Below, piece after piece: positions 1-12,628 of a DNA stretch of 64,000 nt. The first letter of the stretch is position 1, and the number at the start of each line of letters is the position of its first letter. A program made the translations under genes and the position numbers. Under the pieces are notes generated by a model. The model did not search any database, was not told where the DNA came from, and saw nothing but the letters and a program-made list of their open reading frames with translations. Source of the stretch: Novosphingobium sp. (GTDB lineage: Bacteria > Pseudomonadota > Alphaproteobacteria > Sphingomonadales > Sphingomonadaceae). The stretch covers positions 1 to 64,000 of the forward strand of contig NZ_JAHEBV010000063.1 of the NCBI RefSeq assembly GCF_024642085.1, read 5' to 3'.

Positions 1-1
1 C

Positions 2-256
2 GACTATAAGAAGCTCGGCGTGGAGCCAGAGAAATTGACCAATTGGGTGGCGGCCAAGGGCACCGATATGGTACTCAACAAGCGCGGGACGACATTTCGC
101 CAGCTCGATGATGCCGACAAAGCGGAGATCGACGATGCCAAAGCCGTGCGGCTGATGGAAGCAAACCCGTCGATGATCAAACGCCCGATCGTAGAATATC
201 CCGGCGGCTTGCTGGTGGGCTTCACACCCCACGCATGGGACGCTGCGCTTGGTTAA
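2..256 (+). CDS. ArsC/Spx-family reductase-like protein, C-terminal part (5' truncated by window)
   Basis: Open frame from window edge: DYKKLGVEPEKLTNWVAAKGTDMVLNKRGTTFRQLDD...RPIVEYPGGLLVGF resembles the C-terminal half of ArsC/Spx proteins. Confidence 0.75.
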   Translation, partial: DYKKLGVEPEKLTNWVAAKGTDMVLNKRGTTFRQLDDADKAEIDDAKAVRLMEANPSMIKRPIVEYPGGLLVGFTPHAWDAALG

Positions 257-268
257 GGGGAGCGGGCG

Positions 269-841
269 GTGAACACGCTCGAAATCATCGCGGTTGTTCT
301 GGGACTGGCCAATATCAGCTTGTTGGTGCGGCGCAGCATCTGGAATTACCCCTTCGGCATGGCGATGGTGGCGCTATACGCCGTCATCTTCTTTCAGGCG
401 CGGCTTTATAGCGAGGCGGGCCTGCAGATATTCTTCTTTCTGGTGCAGGGTTATGGCTGGTGGCTGTGGGCGCGGGCAGGGGGAATGGAACATGCGGTTG
501 CGGTCCGCTGGCTTGGATGGCTCGCACGGGCCGCGTGGCTGGTCGCAATCGCGGTTATGGCAGCATTGCTGGCTACTGTGATGGGCCGCTTCACCAATGC
601 AGCCATGCCCTTTGCCGATGCCTCGATCACGGCGGGCAGTATCGCGGCGCAATTCCTGCTATCCTATCGCCGGATTGAAAACTGGGTGCTGTGGATCATT
701 GTCGATATCGCCGCGATTGCGCTGTATATTGTGCGCGACCTTCACCTAACTGCGGGGCTGTACGGCGCCTTTCTGGTGCTGTCGGTGCTGGGCCTCAGGG
801 AATGGATCAGGTCCAATAGCCAAAGCGGGCTACCAGCGTGA
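269..841 (+). CDS. pnuC: PnuC-like nicotinamide riboside transporter
   Basis: Hydrophobic protein with NYPFGMAMVALYAVIFFQARLYSEAGLQIFFFLVQGYGWWLW motif typical of PnuC; followed by NadR-like kinase. Confidence 0.88.
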   Translation: MNTLEIIAVVLGLANISLLVRRSIWNYPFGMAMVALYAVIFFQARLYSEAGLQIFFFLVQGYGWWLWARAGGMEHAVAVRWLGWLARAAWLVAIAVMAALLATVMGRFTNAAMPFADASITAGSIAAQFLLSYRRIENWVLWIIVDIAAIALYIVRDLHLTAGLYGAFLVLSVLGLREWIRSNSQSGLPA

Positions 842-1350
842 TCAGGGTCTGTTTCCATGGCGCGGAAAGCACCGGCAAGTCAGTGCTTGCGCGCAAGCTT
901 GCGGCTGAATGGGAATGCCCGCTGGTGCCGGAATATGGGCGCGCGTATGCCGAAAATGTCTCCACTGATTTCACGCCGGACGATTTGCTTGCAATTGGCC
1001 GCGAGCAGAACCGGCTGATGCAGGTGGCCTGCGCTGACAGGCCGCCGCTGGCCTTGCTCGACACCGATCCATTGATGACTGCTGCGTGGTCCGACATGCT
1101 GTTTGGCGATGTTCCGAGCGCGCTGCTCGCTTATGACAAGGCCGAGCTATATCTATTGTTTACGCCCGATGTGCCGTGGGTAGCAGATGGCACACGTCTG
1201 TTTGGAACGCACGAGCTGCGCGGCCAGTTTGCGGCAACGGCCCGCACCATGCTGGAACGTTCCGGAGTTCCATTTGAAACAATTACCGGTGGCTGGGCCG
1301 CGCGTGAAGCTCAGGTGAGGGCGGTCATCGCCCGGGCGCAAACGATATAG
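838..1350 (+). CDS. AAA-family ATPase, NadR-like nicotinamide riboside kinase
   Basis: Walker A GAESTGKS; overlaps pnuC by 4 nt; NadR C-terminal-like sequence. Confidence 0.8.
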   Translation: MIRVCFHGAESTGKSVLARKLAAEWECPLVPEYGRAYAENVSTDFTPDDLLAIGREQNRLMQVACADRPPLALLDTDPLMTAAWSDMLFGDVPSALLAYDKAELYLLFTPDVPWVADGTRLFGTHELRGQFAATARTMLERSGVPFETITGGWAAREAQVRAVIARAQTI

Positions 1351-2060
1351 TTGAGCGCCAGATCGCCGGATAAATGCAGGCCCTTCAGCGGCGAAAACCC
1401 GATCCCTTGCGGCTCGCCAGCTTCCAGCCCGGCTTCTTGCAGCAACTGCGCAAGTTCCTCTGGTGTGATGAAATCTTCCCAGTGATGTGTGCCGCGCGGG
1501 ATCATGCCCACAGCTTCAGCGGCTTCGACCAGCAGCAGCCGCGAGCGGGCCGTGCGGTTGGGGGTGGAAAGGATCAATAGCCCGCCCGGTGCCAGCCGCG
1601 CAGATAATTGCGCGATGAAGGCCGGCTTGTCTGCAACATGCTCGATCACTTCCATCGCAGTAACCAGATCGAACTGCCCAAGGCCGCGCGCGCCCAGCTC
1701 TCCGGTCAGATAGCGAATATCGAGCCCGGATCCTTGTGCATGCGTGCTGGCTGCTGCCACATTTTCCGCTGCCGCATCGACGCCAGTCACCGCTGCGCCC
1801 AGACGGGCCAGCGGTTCGCACAGCAGGCCCGCGCCGCAACCGACATCGAGCGCGGACTTGCCCGCAAGCGGCCGGGCGCTCTCAGGATTGCCGCCCCATT
1901 GCAGGTCGATCGCCTCGCGAATATAGGCCAGCCGCACCGGACCCAGCTTGTGGAGCATGGCAGAGGACCCTTCAGGATCCCACCAGTCCTGCGCCAGCGC
2001 GCCGAAATGCGCCGCTTCGCTGGGGCGGATCGTTTCATTTGTTACAGTTGCATCGACCAT
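1311..2060 (-). CDS. ubiG: Bifunctional 2-polyprenyl-6-hydroxyphenol methylase / 3-demethylubiquinol 3-O-methyltransferase
   Basis: DVGCGAGLLCEPLARLGAAVTGVDAA SAM motif, FGALAQDWWDPEG N-terminus. Confidence 0.93.
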   Translation of the reverse strand: MVDATVTNETIRPSEAAHFGALAQDWWDPEGSSAMLHKLGPVRLAYIREAIDLQWGGNPESARPLAGKSALDVGCGAGLLCEPLARLGAAVTGVDAAAENVAAASTHAQGSGLDIRYLTGELGARGLGQFDLVTAMEVIEHVADKPAFIAQLSARLAPGGLLILSTPNRTARSRLLLVEAAEAVGMIPRGTHHWEDFITPEELAQLLQEAGLEAGEPQGIGFSPLKGLHLSGDLALNYIVCARAMTALT

Positions 2061-2114
2061 GTTCCCTCCCTAACAGCGCGCGAGGACAGGTTCCAGTAAA
2101 GAGGCAACAGGGTA

Positions 2115-3395
2115 TTGGCCCGGATAGTGATGAAATTCGGCGGCACGTCGATGGCGGGGACCGAGCGTATCCGCCGGGTCGCCAATATCGTGCGGCGTCA
2201 GCAGGCCGCCGGGCATTCGGTGGCGGTGGTGGTGAGCGCCATGGCGGGCGAGACGGATCGGCTGGTCAATTTCTGCCGCGAGGCCAATGCGCTGTATGAC
2301 CCGGCCGAATATGATGTGGTGGTGGCCAGCGGCGAACAGGTAACTTCCGGGCTACTGGCTTTGACGTTGCAATCGCTCGGCTGCAAGGCGCGCAGCTGGC
2401 TTGGCTGGCAATTGCCGGTCAGCACAATCGAAGCTCATGCCAAGGCGCGGGTCGAGTCGATCGATTCTGCGGCATTGATTGCGGCGATGGAGGCGGGCCA
2501 GATTGCGGTCATTCCTGGCTTTCAGGGCGTTTCTGCTGACGGGCGGATCACCACGCTGGGCCGCGGCGGGTCGGATACTTCGGCGGTTGCCGTGGCTGCG
2601 GCGATCAAGGCCGATCGCTGCGATATCTACACCGATGTCGACGGGGTCTACACCACCGATCCGCGCATTGTGGCCAAGGCGCGCAAACTCAAGGCTGTGA
2701 CCTATGAGGAAATGCTCGAGCTGGCGTCGGTGGGCGCAAAAGTGCTCCAGACCCGGTCGGTCGGTTTGGCGATGAAGGAAGGCGTGCGGGTGCAAGTCCT
2801 GTCCAGTTTCATCGATGATGATGCCACGCCAGCGGATGAACTGCCCGGCACCATGATTGTCTCCGAAGAGGAGATGGAAACGCTTTTGGAGGATGGTGAA
2901 ATGGAACGCCAGCACGTTACCGGCATCGCGCATGACAAGAATGAGGCGAAGATCATTTTGACCCGCGTCCCCGACAAGCCGGGGGCGGTGGCGCATATTT
3001 TCGAACCGCTCGCCAATGCGTCGATCAATGTCGACATGATCATTCAGAATGTGGGCCGCGACAAGGGCGAGACCGACGTGACCTTTACTGTGCCGCAAAC
3101 CGATCTGGCCCGCGCGCAGGCGCTGCTGGAAGACCAGCGCAGCAATATCGGCTTCAACCGGATCATCACTGACAGCAAGATCGCCAAGATCAGTGTGGTC
3201 GGCGTGGGGATGAAAAGCCATGCGGGCGTTGCCGCAACCATGTTCAAGGCACTGGCCGAGCGCGCGATCAATATTCAGGCCATTACCACCAGTGAAATCA
3301 AGGTCAGTGTCCTGATCGACGAGGACGAGACCGAACTGGCGGTCCGTGTGCTGCACACAGCCTATGGGTTAGACGCGAAAGACGAAGCGGCGTAG
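2115..3395 (+). CDS. lysC: Aspartate kinase (TTG start)
   Basis: MARIVMKFGGTSMAG start; GRGGSDTSAVAVAAA; C-terminal ACT domains. Confidence 0.96.
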   Translation: MARIVMKFGGTSMAGTERIRRVANIVRRQQAAGHSVAVVVSAMAGETDRLVNFCREANALYDPAEYDVVVASGEQVTSGLLALTLQSLGCKARSWLGWQLPVSTIEAHAKARVESIDSAALIAAMEAGQIAVIPGFQGVSADGRITTLGRGGSDTSAVAVAAAIKADRCDIYTDVDGVYTTDPRIVAKARKLKAVTYEEMLELASVGAKVLQTRSVGLAMKEGVRVQVLSSFIDDDATPADELPGTMIVSEEEMETLLEDGEMERQHVTGIAHDKNEAKIILTRVPDKPGAVAHIFEPLANASINVDMIIQNVGRDKGETDVTFTVPQTDLARAQALLEDQRSNIGFNRIITDSKIAKISVVGVGMKSHAGVAATMFKALAERAINIQAITTSEIKVSVLIDEDETELAVRVLHTAYGLDAKDEAA

Positions 3396-3501
3396 CCCGG
3401 GCCAGGTGCTTCAAACACCCGATCCGCGAGCAGCGTCATGAGCGCCGCTTCGGGACCAATAGCTGGCGATATCTGACGGCTTGAAGTCACTGATATGCAA
3501 A

Positions 3502-3527
3502 GACCCCCGGCATCGCTGCCAGGGGTC
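3502..3527 (-). terminator. Hairpin, candidate terminator of katG
   Basis: gaccccc-ggc-atcgct-gcc-aggggtc stem-loop just downstream of katG stop; only a short T run. Confidence 0.5.
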
Positions 3528-3600
3528 CCTTGCGACCCTAAGGTATGCCGTTCCTAGTTTACTGGTGGTGCGCCGTTTTTCAGACGTACCATCGTGCCCT

Positions 3601-5823
<2,223 letters not shown>

Positions 5824-5992
5824 TCACCCGCCATTACTCGAAACGATTAATAGCATCAGCATGATCGGATAATCCGATTATTGACTCTGTTTGAAAACGG
5901 CTGACTTTGTGCCTTGTTCCGGCAAATCTGACCCGCTTGCCCCGGCGTCATGAGCGCCCTAATGCGCGGAACACAGATTTTCCGGAGTTTTC

Positions 5993-7003
5993 ATGACAGC
6001 TTTCCCCAAAACTTCCGCCCTGATGCAGCGCGGGAGTGATTTTCTTGGCAGCGAATATGCCATCTTGTGCGGCGCGATGAGCTGGGTGAGCGAGCGCAAT
6101 CTGGTGTCTGCGATCAGTAATGCGGGCGGATTTGGCGTAATTGCCTGCGGCGCGATGACGCCTGATTTGCTCGATACTGAAATCGCTGCGACCAAAGCGC
6201 TGACCGGCCGCCCGTTCGGCGTCAATCTGATCACCATGCATCCGGCACTGTTTGATCTTATTGACGTGTGCGCGAAGCAAGGTGTTACGCACGTCGTGCT
6301 GGCAGGCGGGATCCCGCCCAAGGGCAGTGTCGAGGCGATCAAGGCGTTCGGTGCCAAGGTAATCGTATTTGCGCCCACACTGGCGCTAGCCAAGAAGTTG
6401 CTGCGCTCTGGCGGCGACGCTCTGGTGATCGAAGGCATGGAAGCGGGCGGACATATTGGCCCTGTATCCACCAGCGTGCTGGCGCAGGAATTCTTGCCCG
6501 CACTGGCCGACGATCATCTGGTGTTTGTCGCTGGCGGCATCGGTCGGGGCGAGGCGATTGCGGGCTATCTTGAAATGGGCGCGGTTGGCGTGCAGCTTGG
6601 CACACGCTTCGCCTGCGCCAGCGAAAGTATCGCGCACCCAGCGTTCAAGAAGGCGTTTATCCGGGCTAACGCCCGCGATGCAATTACCAGTGTGCAGGTC
6701 GATCCGCGCTTGCCGGTGATCCCGGTTCGCGCGCTCAAGAACAAGGGCACTGAAGAGTTCACCGCCAAGCAGATCGAGGTTGCCCGTTTGCTTGACAGCG
6801 AAAGCATCGAGATGGGCGAAGCGCAGCTGCAGATTGAACATTTCTGGGCGGGCGCACTGCGCAAAGCGGTAATCGACGGGGATGTCGAAAACGGTAGTCT
6901 TATGGCCGGTCAGTCGGTCGGCATGGTCAAGCAAGAAGAACCGGTTGCAGACATCATCCGGCAGCTGATGGACGAGAGCGAAGCGGCCTTGGCGCGCCGC
7001 TAG
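5993..7003 (+). CDS. Nitronate monooxygenase / FabK-like flavoprotein
   Basis: NAGGFGVIACGAM, EGMEAGGHIG, VFVAGGIGRGEAIAGYLEMGAVGVQLGTRFACASES. Confidence 0.9.
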   Translation: MTAFPKTSALMQRGSDFLGSEYAILCGAMSWVSERNLVSAISNAGGFGVIACGAMTPDLLDTEIAATKALTGRPFGVNLITMHPALFDLIDVCAKQGVTHVVLAGGIPPKGSVEAIKAFGAKVIVFAPTLALAKKLLRSGGDALVIEGMEAGGHIGPVSTSVLAQEFLPALADDHLVFVAGGIGRGEAIAGYLEMGAVGVQLGTRFACASESIAHPAFKKAFIRANARDAITSVQVDPRLPVIPVRALKNKGTEEFTAKQIEVARLLDSESIEMGEAQLQIEHFWAGALRKAVIDGDVENGSLMAGQSVGMVKQEEPVADIIRQLMDESEAALARR

Positions 7004-7022
7004 GCCCCCGCCCTTCATCAGA

Positions 7023-9173
7023 CTATTTCATCGACGTCGTTTCCAGCGCCTTGTCCTCATTGGCGCGTTTGATCAGATACTGGCGGATTGCTTCGGCATC
7101 ATCCGGCGTCAATCCATCCTTGAAGGATACCATGCCATTGTGTTTGAGCGCGCCGCCCAGCACGATTGCCTTGATCGCATCAGCACTGGCAATCGCCCCT
7201 GAATGACGCAGGTCGGGTACCAGACCACCTGAGATCGCGGCATCGCCGTGGCAGACGACACAATAGCGCCCATAGAGGTCTGAGCCGAGTGCCACCTGTT
7301 CGGCCGTGCCGACAAACGGTGGCGGATCGAGCACTTGCTTGGCCATCGGCGGAATCGGCGGCAGCTTGGCAGTGCCGCCCAGCTTGAACACCAGCAAGCG
7401 GCTGATGTTGCGCGTAATGCCCGACTTGTTCACCACCGCGCCAGCCACCAGATCGTAAGCCCCGCCCCATCCGGCCAGCACAGCAACATATTGCTTGCCA
7501 TCGATGAAGTACGTCATTGGCGCAGCCACGATGCCCGTTTGCGACGGGAAGCTCCATAATTTGGCTCCCTTGTCGGCGCTGTAGGCGACGAACTGGCTTG
7601 CGGCATTGCCCTGAAACACCAGATTGCCAGCTGTTGCCAGCGTGCCCCCGTTCCACGGACCCTTAAGCTCTACCGACCAGACCTTAGCCTGTTTGACCGG
7701 GTCCCAAGCCAGCAGCGCACCAGTAGTCATCGCCCGCGCAGCTGCGCGGGCAGCCTTGTCCGCAGGGATGGCTGTTTTTCCCGCGTCGAGGCCAATCTGG
7801 TAACCAATCGCTGACGGTTTCCAGTCTGACTGCGCCAGATAAGCCTGCGCGACCTGATTGGTCGGAATATAGACCAGCCCGGTCTTGTCGCTCATGCTCA
7901 TCGGCTGCCACGTGTGTGCGCCCATCGCGCCGGGCAGCGAAATGAACGCCTTGCCGGTTTTTTCATAGCGCGCTTCCGGATTGATTGTCGGCTTGCCAGT
8001 CTTGGGATCAATCCCAGTGGTCCAGTTTTGGGTTGCAAATGGCTTCGCGTTGAGGAACTCGCCAGTCTTGGCGTCAAGCACGTAGAAATAGCCGTTCTTG
8101 GGTGCATGGAGCGCGACATGACGCTTCTTCCCGCCTATCTCCAGATCGGCGAGCATAATCTGCGCATCGCTGTCAAAGTCCCAGCGGTCCTCTGGCGTTT
8201 CCTGGAAGTGCCAGCGATAGGTACCGGTATCGGCATCGACCGCGACGACCGAGGCTGTGTAAAGTGCATCGCCAACACCGCGGTCAACCGCGTTCGGGTT
8301 CCACGGTTCGGCATTGCCAGTGCCAAACAGCACCAGATTGGTCTGCGGATCATATGTGATCGAATCCCACACCGTTCCGCCGCCGCCCAACTTCCACCAA
8401 TCGCCGCCCCAGGTCTTGGCGGCATCTTCCATGGCTTTGGCGTTAGGGCCTTCTTGATCAAAGCCATCGGCAGGGTTCCCGGGCACAGTGTGGAAGGTCC
8501 ACACCTTCCGGCCGGTCATCCAGTCGAACGCAGAGATTGAACCCCGTGCCTTGTATTCCGCCCCGCCAGAGCCGATCAGTACCAGCCCCTTGGCCACACG
8601 TGGTGCGCCGGTGATAGTGTAACTCTCCTGATCGGGAACGGCGAGTTTGGACCAGACCACCTTGCCATCAGACTGGTTGAGCGCCACCAACCGCCCATCG
8701 AGCGTCGCAATGAAGACCTTGTCACCATAGAGCGCAACACCGCGGTTGACCGCGTCGCAGCACGCCCGCACCACCGTTTCGCGCGGGACCTGCGGATCGT
8801 AGGACCATTTGAGCGCGCCGGTTTTGGCATCGTATGCGAAAACTTTTGACCATGCACTGGTTACATAAAGTACCCCGTCATGCATCAGCGGCGTGGCTTC
8901 CTGCCCGCGCGCAGTATCAAGATCGGCGAACCAGGCCAGACCCAGGCCGGCCACGTTCTTGTCGCTGATCTGGGTCAGCGGGGAATCGCGCTGCTCATCA
9001 TAGCCGCCGCCATAGGTGAGCCATTCATTGCCAACGCCAGCGTTGATCATCGCATCGGTAACACCTGTGGTTGCCAGCGATGGCGCTTCCGGAGTCCCTG
9101 GCTTGCTACAACCGCTGAAGGTCGCGATCATTGCCACTGCTGCGCTTGCTACGAACCATTTGCCCAATACCAT
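7023..9173 (-). CDS. PQQ-dependent quinohemoprotein alcohol dehydrogenase with C-terminal cytochrome c domain
   Basis: Beta-propeller PQQ repeats, vicinal Cys (RACCDAVNRG), C-terminal CVVCHG haem motif. Confidence 0.93.
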   Translation of the reverse strand: MVLGKWFVASAAVAMIATFSGCSKPGTPEAPSLATTGVTDAMINAGVGNEWLTYGGGYDEQRDSPLTQISDKNVAGLGLAWFADLDTARGQEATPLMHDGVLYVTSAWSKVFAYDAKTGALKWSYDPQVPRETVVRACCDAVNRGVALYGDKVFIATLDGRLVALNQSDGKVVWSKLAVPDQESYTITGAPRVAKGLVLIGSGGAEYKARGSISAFDWMTGRKVWTFHTVPGNPADGFDQEGPNAKAMEDAAKTWGGDWWKLGGGGTVWDSITYDPQTNLVLFGTGNAEPWNPNAVDRGVGDALYTASVVAVDADTGTYRWHFQETPEDRWDFDSDAQIMLADLEIGGKKRHVALHAPKNGYFYVLDAKTGEFLNAKPFATQNWTTGIDPKTGKPTINPEARYEKTGKAFISLPGAMGAHTWQPMSMSDKTGLVYIPTNQVAQAYLAQSDWKPSAIGYQIGLDAGKTAIPADKAARAAARAMTTGALLAWDPVKQAKVWSVELKGPWNGGTLATAGNLVFQGNAASQFVAYSADKGAKLWSFPSQTGIVAAPMTYFIDGKQYVAVLAGWGGAYDLVAGAVVNKSGITRNISRLLVFKLGGTAKLPPIPPMAKQVLDPPPFVGTAEQVALGSDLYGRYCVVCHGDAAISGGLVPDLRHSGAIASADAIKAIVLGGALKHNGMVSFKDGLTPDDAEAIRQYLIKRANEDKALETTSMK

Positions 9174-9318
9174 CTCAGTCTCCCTAACGCGCCATTATTG
9201 GCGTCTACCGTTTCGCTGGTAATTTGCGAGGTGTTTTCGATCTTGTCCATTGCTGTGATTGGAAATCATTGCTCTTATGTTACCGGCGGTCAGTCTGCCC
9301 CAAGTTCAGGAGCCTTCC

Positions 9319-10227
9319 ATGTGCGATGAAAACACGATTTCCAATTTTACCCGCGATGGGGGTGAAACCAGCTTGTCAAACTGGCGTGAACAAGTGAACC
9401 GGCGGCAGTTTGGTGCGCTTGGTGCAGCAGGGGCCGCAGCAACCTTGGCTGCCTGCAGCAGGGTCGATAGCGCAGGAATGGTGGCGCAGCCGCCGTTGAC
9501 CGAAAGCAATGTGAAGATCACAACCGCTGACGGCACGATGGACGCCTTTTTCGTTCACCCTTCAACTGGTACTCATCCTGCTGTCATTTGCTGGCCCGAT
9601 ATTGCCGGGCTGCGTGATGCGTTCAAGATGATGGCGCGGCGCACAGCCGCGCAGGGTTATGCAGTTCTCGTTGCCAATCCCTATTACCGCGATGTTCCCG
9701 CACCGCAATTTGCCGACTTTGGCGCGTTCATGACCAATGGCGGTTTTCAGCAGGTCGGGCCGTGGCGCGCCAGGCTCACTGCCACCGCGATTATGCAGGA
9801 TGCCGCAACGCTGGCTGACTGGTTCGATGCGCAGAGCGCGGTTGACAAGGACCGCGGGATCGGCACCGAAGGCTATTGCATGGGGGGGCCTTTCACGGTG
9901 TGGAGCGCCGCCGGCGTGCCCGGACGAATTCGCGGTGCGGCCAGCTTCCATGGCGGCGGCCTGGTCACGGAAGATCCGATGAGCCCGGACAAATTGCTGG
10001 TCAAATCACGCGCCAGCCACCTGTTTGCAGTGGCGCGCAACGATGATGCCAAAGCACCTGAAGTAAAAGGTGAATTGCGCGTTGCGGCGGAGGCTGCAGG
10101 CCGCCCGGCAGAGATCGAAGTTTACGATGGCGATCACGGGTGGACCGTGATTGACAGCCCGGCTTATGCCAAGGAAGCCGCAGAAAAGGCCTATGCCCGC
10201 AAAACGGCGCTCTACCAGAAACTTTAA
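9319..10227 (+). CDS. Dienelactone hydrolase family protein with Tat-like signal
   Basis: NRRQFGALGAAGAAATLAAC leader; GTEGYCMGGPFTVWSAAG nucleophile motif; C-terminal DGDHGW. Confidence 0.88.
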   Translation: MCDENTISNFTRDGGETSLSNWREQVNRRQFGALGAAGAAATLAACSRVDSAGMVAQPPLTESNVKITTADGTMDAFFVHPSTGTHPAVICWPDIAGLRDAFKMMARRTAAQGYAVLVANPYYRDVPAPQFADFGAFMTNGGFQQVGPWRARLTATAIMQDAATLADWFDAQSAVDKDRGIGTEGYCMGGPFTVWSAAGVPGRIRGAASFHGGGLVTEDPMSPDKLLVKSRASHLFAVARNDDAKAPEVKGELRVAAEAAGRPAEIEVYDGDHGWTVIDSPAYAKEAAEKAYARKTALYQKL

Positions 10228-10240
10228 GCCTGAACCGCGC

Positions 10241-10978
10241 CTATTCCTTGATCGCTGCCAGCTTCTTGGCGGTCACCAGTGTCTGGATTACAAACAGGAC
10301 CACAAACACCACGCCGACAATGCCGACGAACATGTCAAAGCCGCTTAATCCGCTGGTCATTCCGGCGTTGTGCGGCAAGGCCATCATCAGCAACGTCATT
10401 GCGATCAGCACGAAGCGCAATTCGGTTGGCCCGGCGGCAAGATAGGAAAGTTTGAATTCGCCAGTCACATGGGTCGAGAGGAAAGCGTGGATCGAAAGCA
10501 GCAGATAACCTGCCAATGTGAACAGCGCGACATCGCTGCGCACCCATGGGCTGAGGCCAATACCGCCCAGGATCAGCAGCAAGGTCAGCCCGTCGCAGCT
10601 ATGGTCAATGAAGTACCCGAACTTGGGCCGCTCAATCTTGCGAAACCGGGCAATGCTGCCGTCCAGCGAATCCCCGAACCATTGCACGCTGTACCCAACT
10701 ATGCACAGCCATAGCCAGTCGCGCGAAAAACCGCTAAGCGCATAGCCGGCAAAGATAATAACTGCGCCAATAACGCCAATCAACGTCAGCAAGTCGGGTG
10801 TAACCCAAGCGGGCAAGCGCGGGCAAATCCAGTTAATGAGCCGCCGCTCAGATGCCGCCAGAACATTTTGTTGGATCCGGTTAACCGGCTGCTGAACGTC
10901 AGAATTGGGTTTAGACATCAAAACACTTCCACATCGGAAGTCTGCAAAAGGCCACCGGGCAACTCCCGCGCGTGTCAT
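10241..10978 (-). CDS. CDP-alcohol phosphatidyltransferase family protein
   Basis: QWFGDSLDGSIARFRKIERPKFGYFIDHSCD matches DG(x)2AR(x)8G(x)3D(x)3D. Confidence 0.9.
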   Translation of the reverse strand: MTRAGVARWPFADFRCGSVLMSKPNSDVQQPVNRIQQNVLAASERRLINWICPRLPAWVTPDLLTLIGVIGAVIIFAGYALSGFSRDWLWLCIVGYSVQWFGDSLDGSIARFRKIERPKFGYFIDHSCDGLTLLLILGGIGLSPWVRSDVALFTLAGYLLLSIHAFLSTHVTGEFKLSYLAAGPTELRFVLIAMTLLMMALPHNAGMTSGLSGFDMFVGIVGVVFVVLFVIQTLVTAKKLAAIKE

Positions 10979-11132
10979 AGAACTGTAATTGCGCCATTGC
11001 CAACATAGTTACACGAGAAAATCACCAGCACCGATCTGTTGTGCTGCACGAATCTGGCGCGATTGTTTCCGGTTTTGCTTTGCCCAAAGCCATGCAGGCG
11101 CTACGATCTGAAATGGTAAAGGGGTTTATATC

Positions 11133-12146
11133 ATGGGTATTTTTCTGATCGTTTTGCTGATGGTGCTGGTTATCTTTTTGATGATGGCGGTGCGTGTGGT
11201 AAAGCAAGGCTATGTCTATACTATCGAACGGCTGGGCAAATATACACTTGCCGCACAGCCGGGTATGCACATCATCATACCGCTGATCGACCGGGTCGGC
11301 CACAAGGTCAACATGATGGAGCAAGTGCTCGATATCCCGGGGCAGGAGATCATCACGGCAGATAACGCGATGGTCGGCGTTGATGCAGTGGTGTTTTTTC
11401 AGGTGCTCGATGCGGGTAAGGCAGCTTATGAAGTGTCCAGCCTGTACGGCGCGATCATGGCGCTGACGACGACCAATCTGCGCACGGTTATGGGCTCAAT
11501 GGACCTTGACCATACTTTGTCCAAACGCGATGAGATCAATGCCCGGCTGCTGGTGGTGGTGGACGAGGCAACGTCGCCCTGGGGGGTCAAGATCACTCGG
11601 GTGGAGATCAAGGACATCCGCCCACCGGTTGACATTTCCGAAGCGATGGCGCGGCAAATGAAGGCAGAGCGTCTGAAACGTGCCGAAATTCTAGAGGCCG
11701 AAGGGGATCGCGCAAGCCGTATCTTGCGCGCTGAGGGCGAAAAACAGAGCGCCATTCTGTCTGCTGAAGGCAAGCGCGAAGCGGCATTCCGCGATGCTGA
11801 AGCGCGTGAACGTGCCGCTGAAGCGGAAGCCAAGGCAACGCAGATGGTGTCCGATGCGATTGCCGACAGCGGCAATGCTGCGATCAATTACTTCATCGCG
11901 CAGGAATACACCAAAGCGGTCGGCAAATTTGCCACTTCCCCTAACGCCAAAACCATCCTGTTTCCGATTGAAGCCACGCAGCTTATCGGATCGCTTGGCG
12001 GGATTGGCGAACTGCTGGGCGACGCGCTGAAACCGGGCACAGGTGATGTTACCGCCAAGGCTCCCCCACCTGCCGCGCGCGAACCGCGTCCTCTGCCGCG
12101 CAGCAGCGTTCCTTCCACCACGCCGCGATCCGGTGGCAGCCGCTGA
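11133..12146 (+). CDS. SPFH/Band 7 domain protein (QmcA-like)
   Basis: VKQGYVYTIERLGKYTLAAQPGMHIIIPLIDRVGHKVNMMEQVLDIPGQEIIT; followed by NfeD. Confidence 0.93.
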   Translation: MGIFLIVLLMVLVIFLMMAVRVVKQGYVYTIERLGKYTLAAQPGMHIIIPLIDRVGHKVNMMEQVLDIPGQEIITADNAMVGVDAVVFFQVLDAGKAAYEVSSLYGAIMALTTTNLRTVMGSMDLDHTLSKRDEINARLLVVVDEATSPWGVKITRVEIKDIRPPVDISEAMARQMKAERLKRAEILEAEGDRASRILRAEGEKQSAILSAEGKREAAFRDAEARERAAEAEAKATQMVSDAIADSGNAAINYFIAQEYTKAVGKFATSPNAKTILFPIEATQLIGSLGGIGELLGDALKPGTGDVTAKAPPPAAREPRPLPRSSVPSTTPRSGGSR

Positions 12147-12628
12147 TGGAGGATCTGTTTTCATTTGATGCACATTGGGTGTGGTTGACGCTTGGTCTGG
12201 CTCTGGCCGCGCTCGAAATGCTGGTGCCGGGCGTCTATCTGATCTGGCTGGCAATTGCGGCGCTCATCACCGGGGTCATTACCTATGTACTGGACCCGGG
12301 CATTGCCGTGCAGGTCAGCAATTTCTTCTTCCTCGCGCTGATTGCGGTGTTTTCGGCGAAGCGGTTTTTGCACGACCGGCCGATCGCAAGCGCTGACCCG
12401 CTGCTCAATAATCGCGGCGGCCGAATGATCGGCCAGACCGCTATTGTCACCACGGCGCTTGCAGGCGGCGCGGGCAGGGTGCGCTACGGTGATGGGGAAT
12501 GGAAAGCGCGCGGACCCGACCTGGCTGTGGGGGTTCAGGTGCGTATCGTTGGCACAGACGGGACCGAGTTGCTGGTCGAGCCCGCAGCACAGCTGATCAG
12601 CAGGGAACCGCCGCCTGCGGCAAGTTAA
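12146..12628 (+). CDS. NfeD family protein
   Basis: Membrane segment plus C-terminal OB-like domain; 1-nt overlap with upstream SPFH gene. Confidence 0.9.
   Translation: MEDLFSFDAHWVWLTLGLALAALEMLVPGVYLIWLAIAALITGVITYVLDPGIAVQVSNFFFLALIAVFSAKRFLHDRPIASADPLLNNRGGRMIGQTAIVTTALAGGAGRVRYGDGEWKARGPDLAVGVQVRIVGTDGTELLVEPAAQLISREPPPAAS

Noticed and set aside
2352-3356. 334-aa minus-strand ORF
   Set aside because: Antisense to lysC; His/Arg/Asp-rich shadow translation
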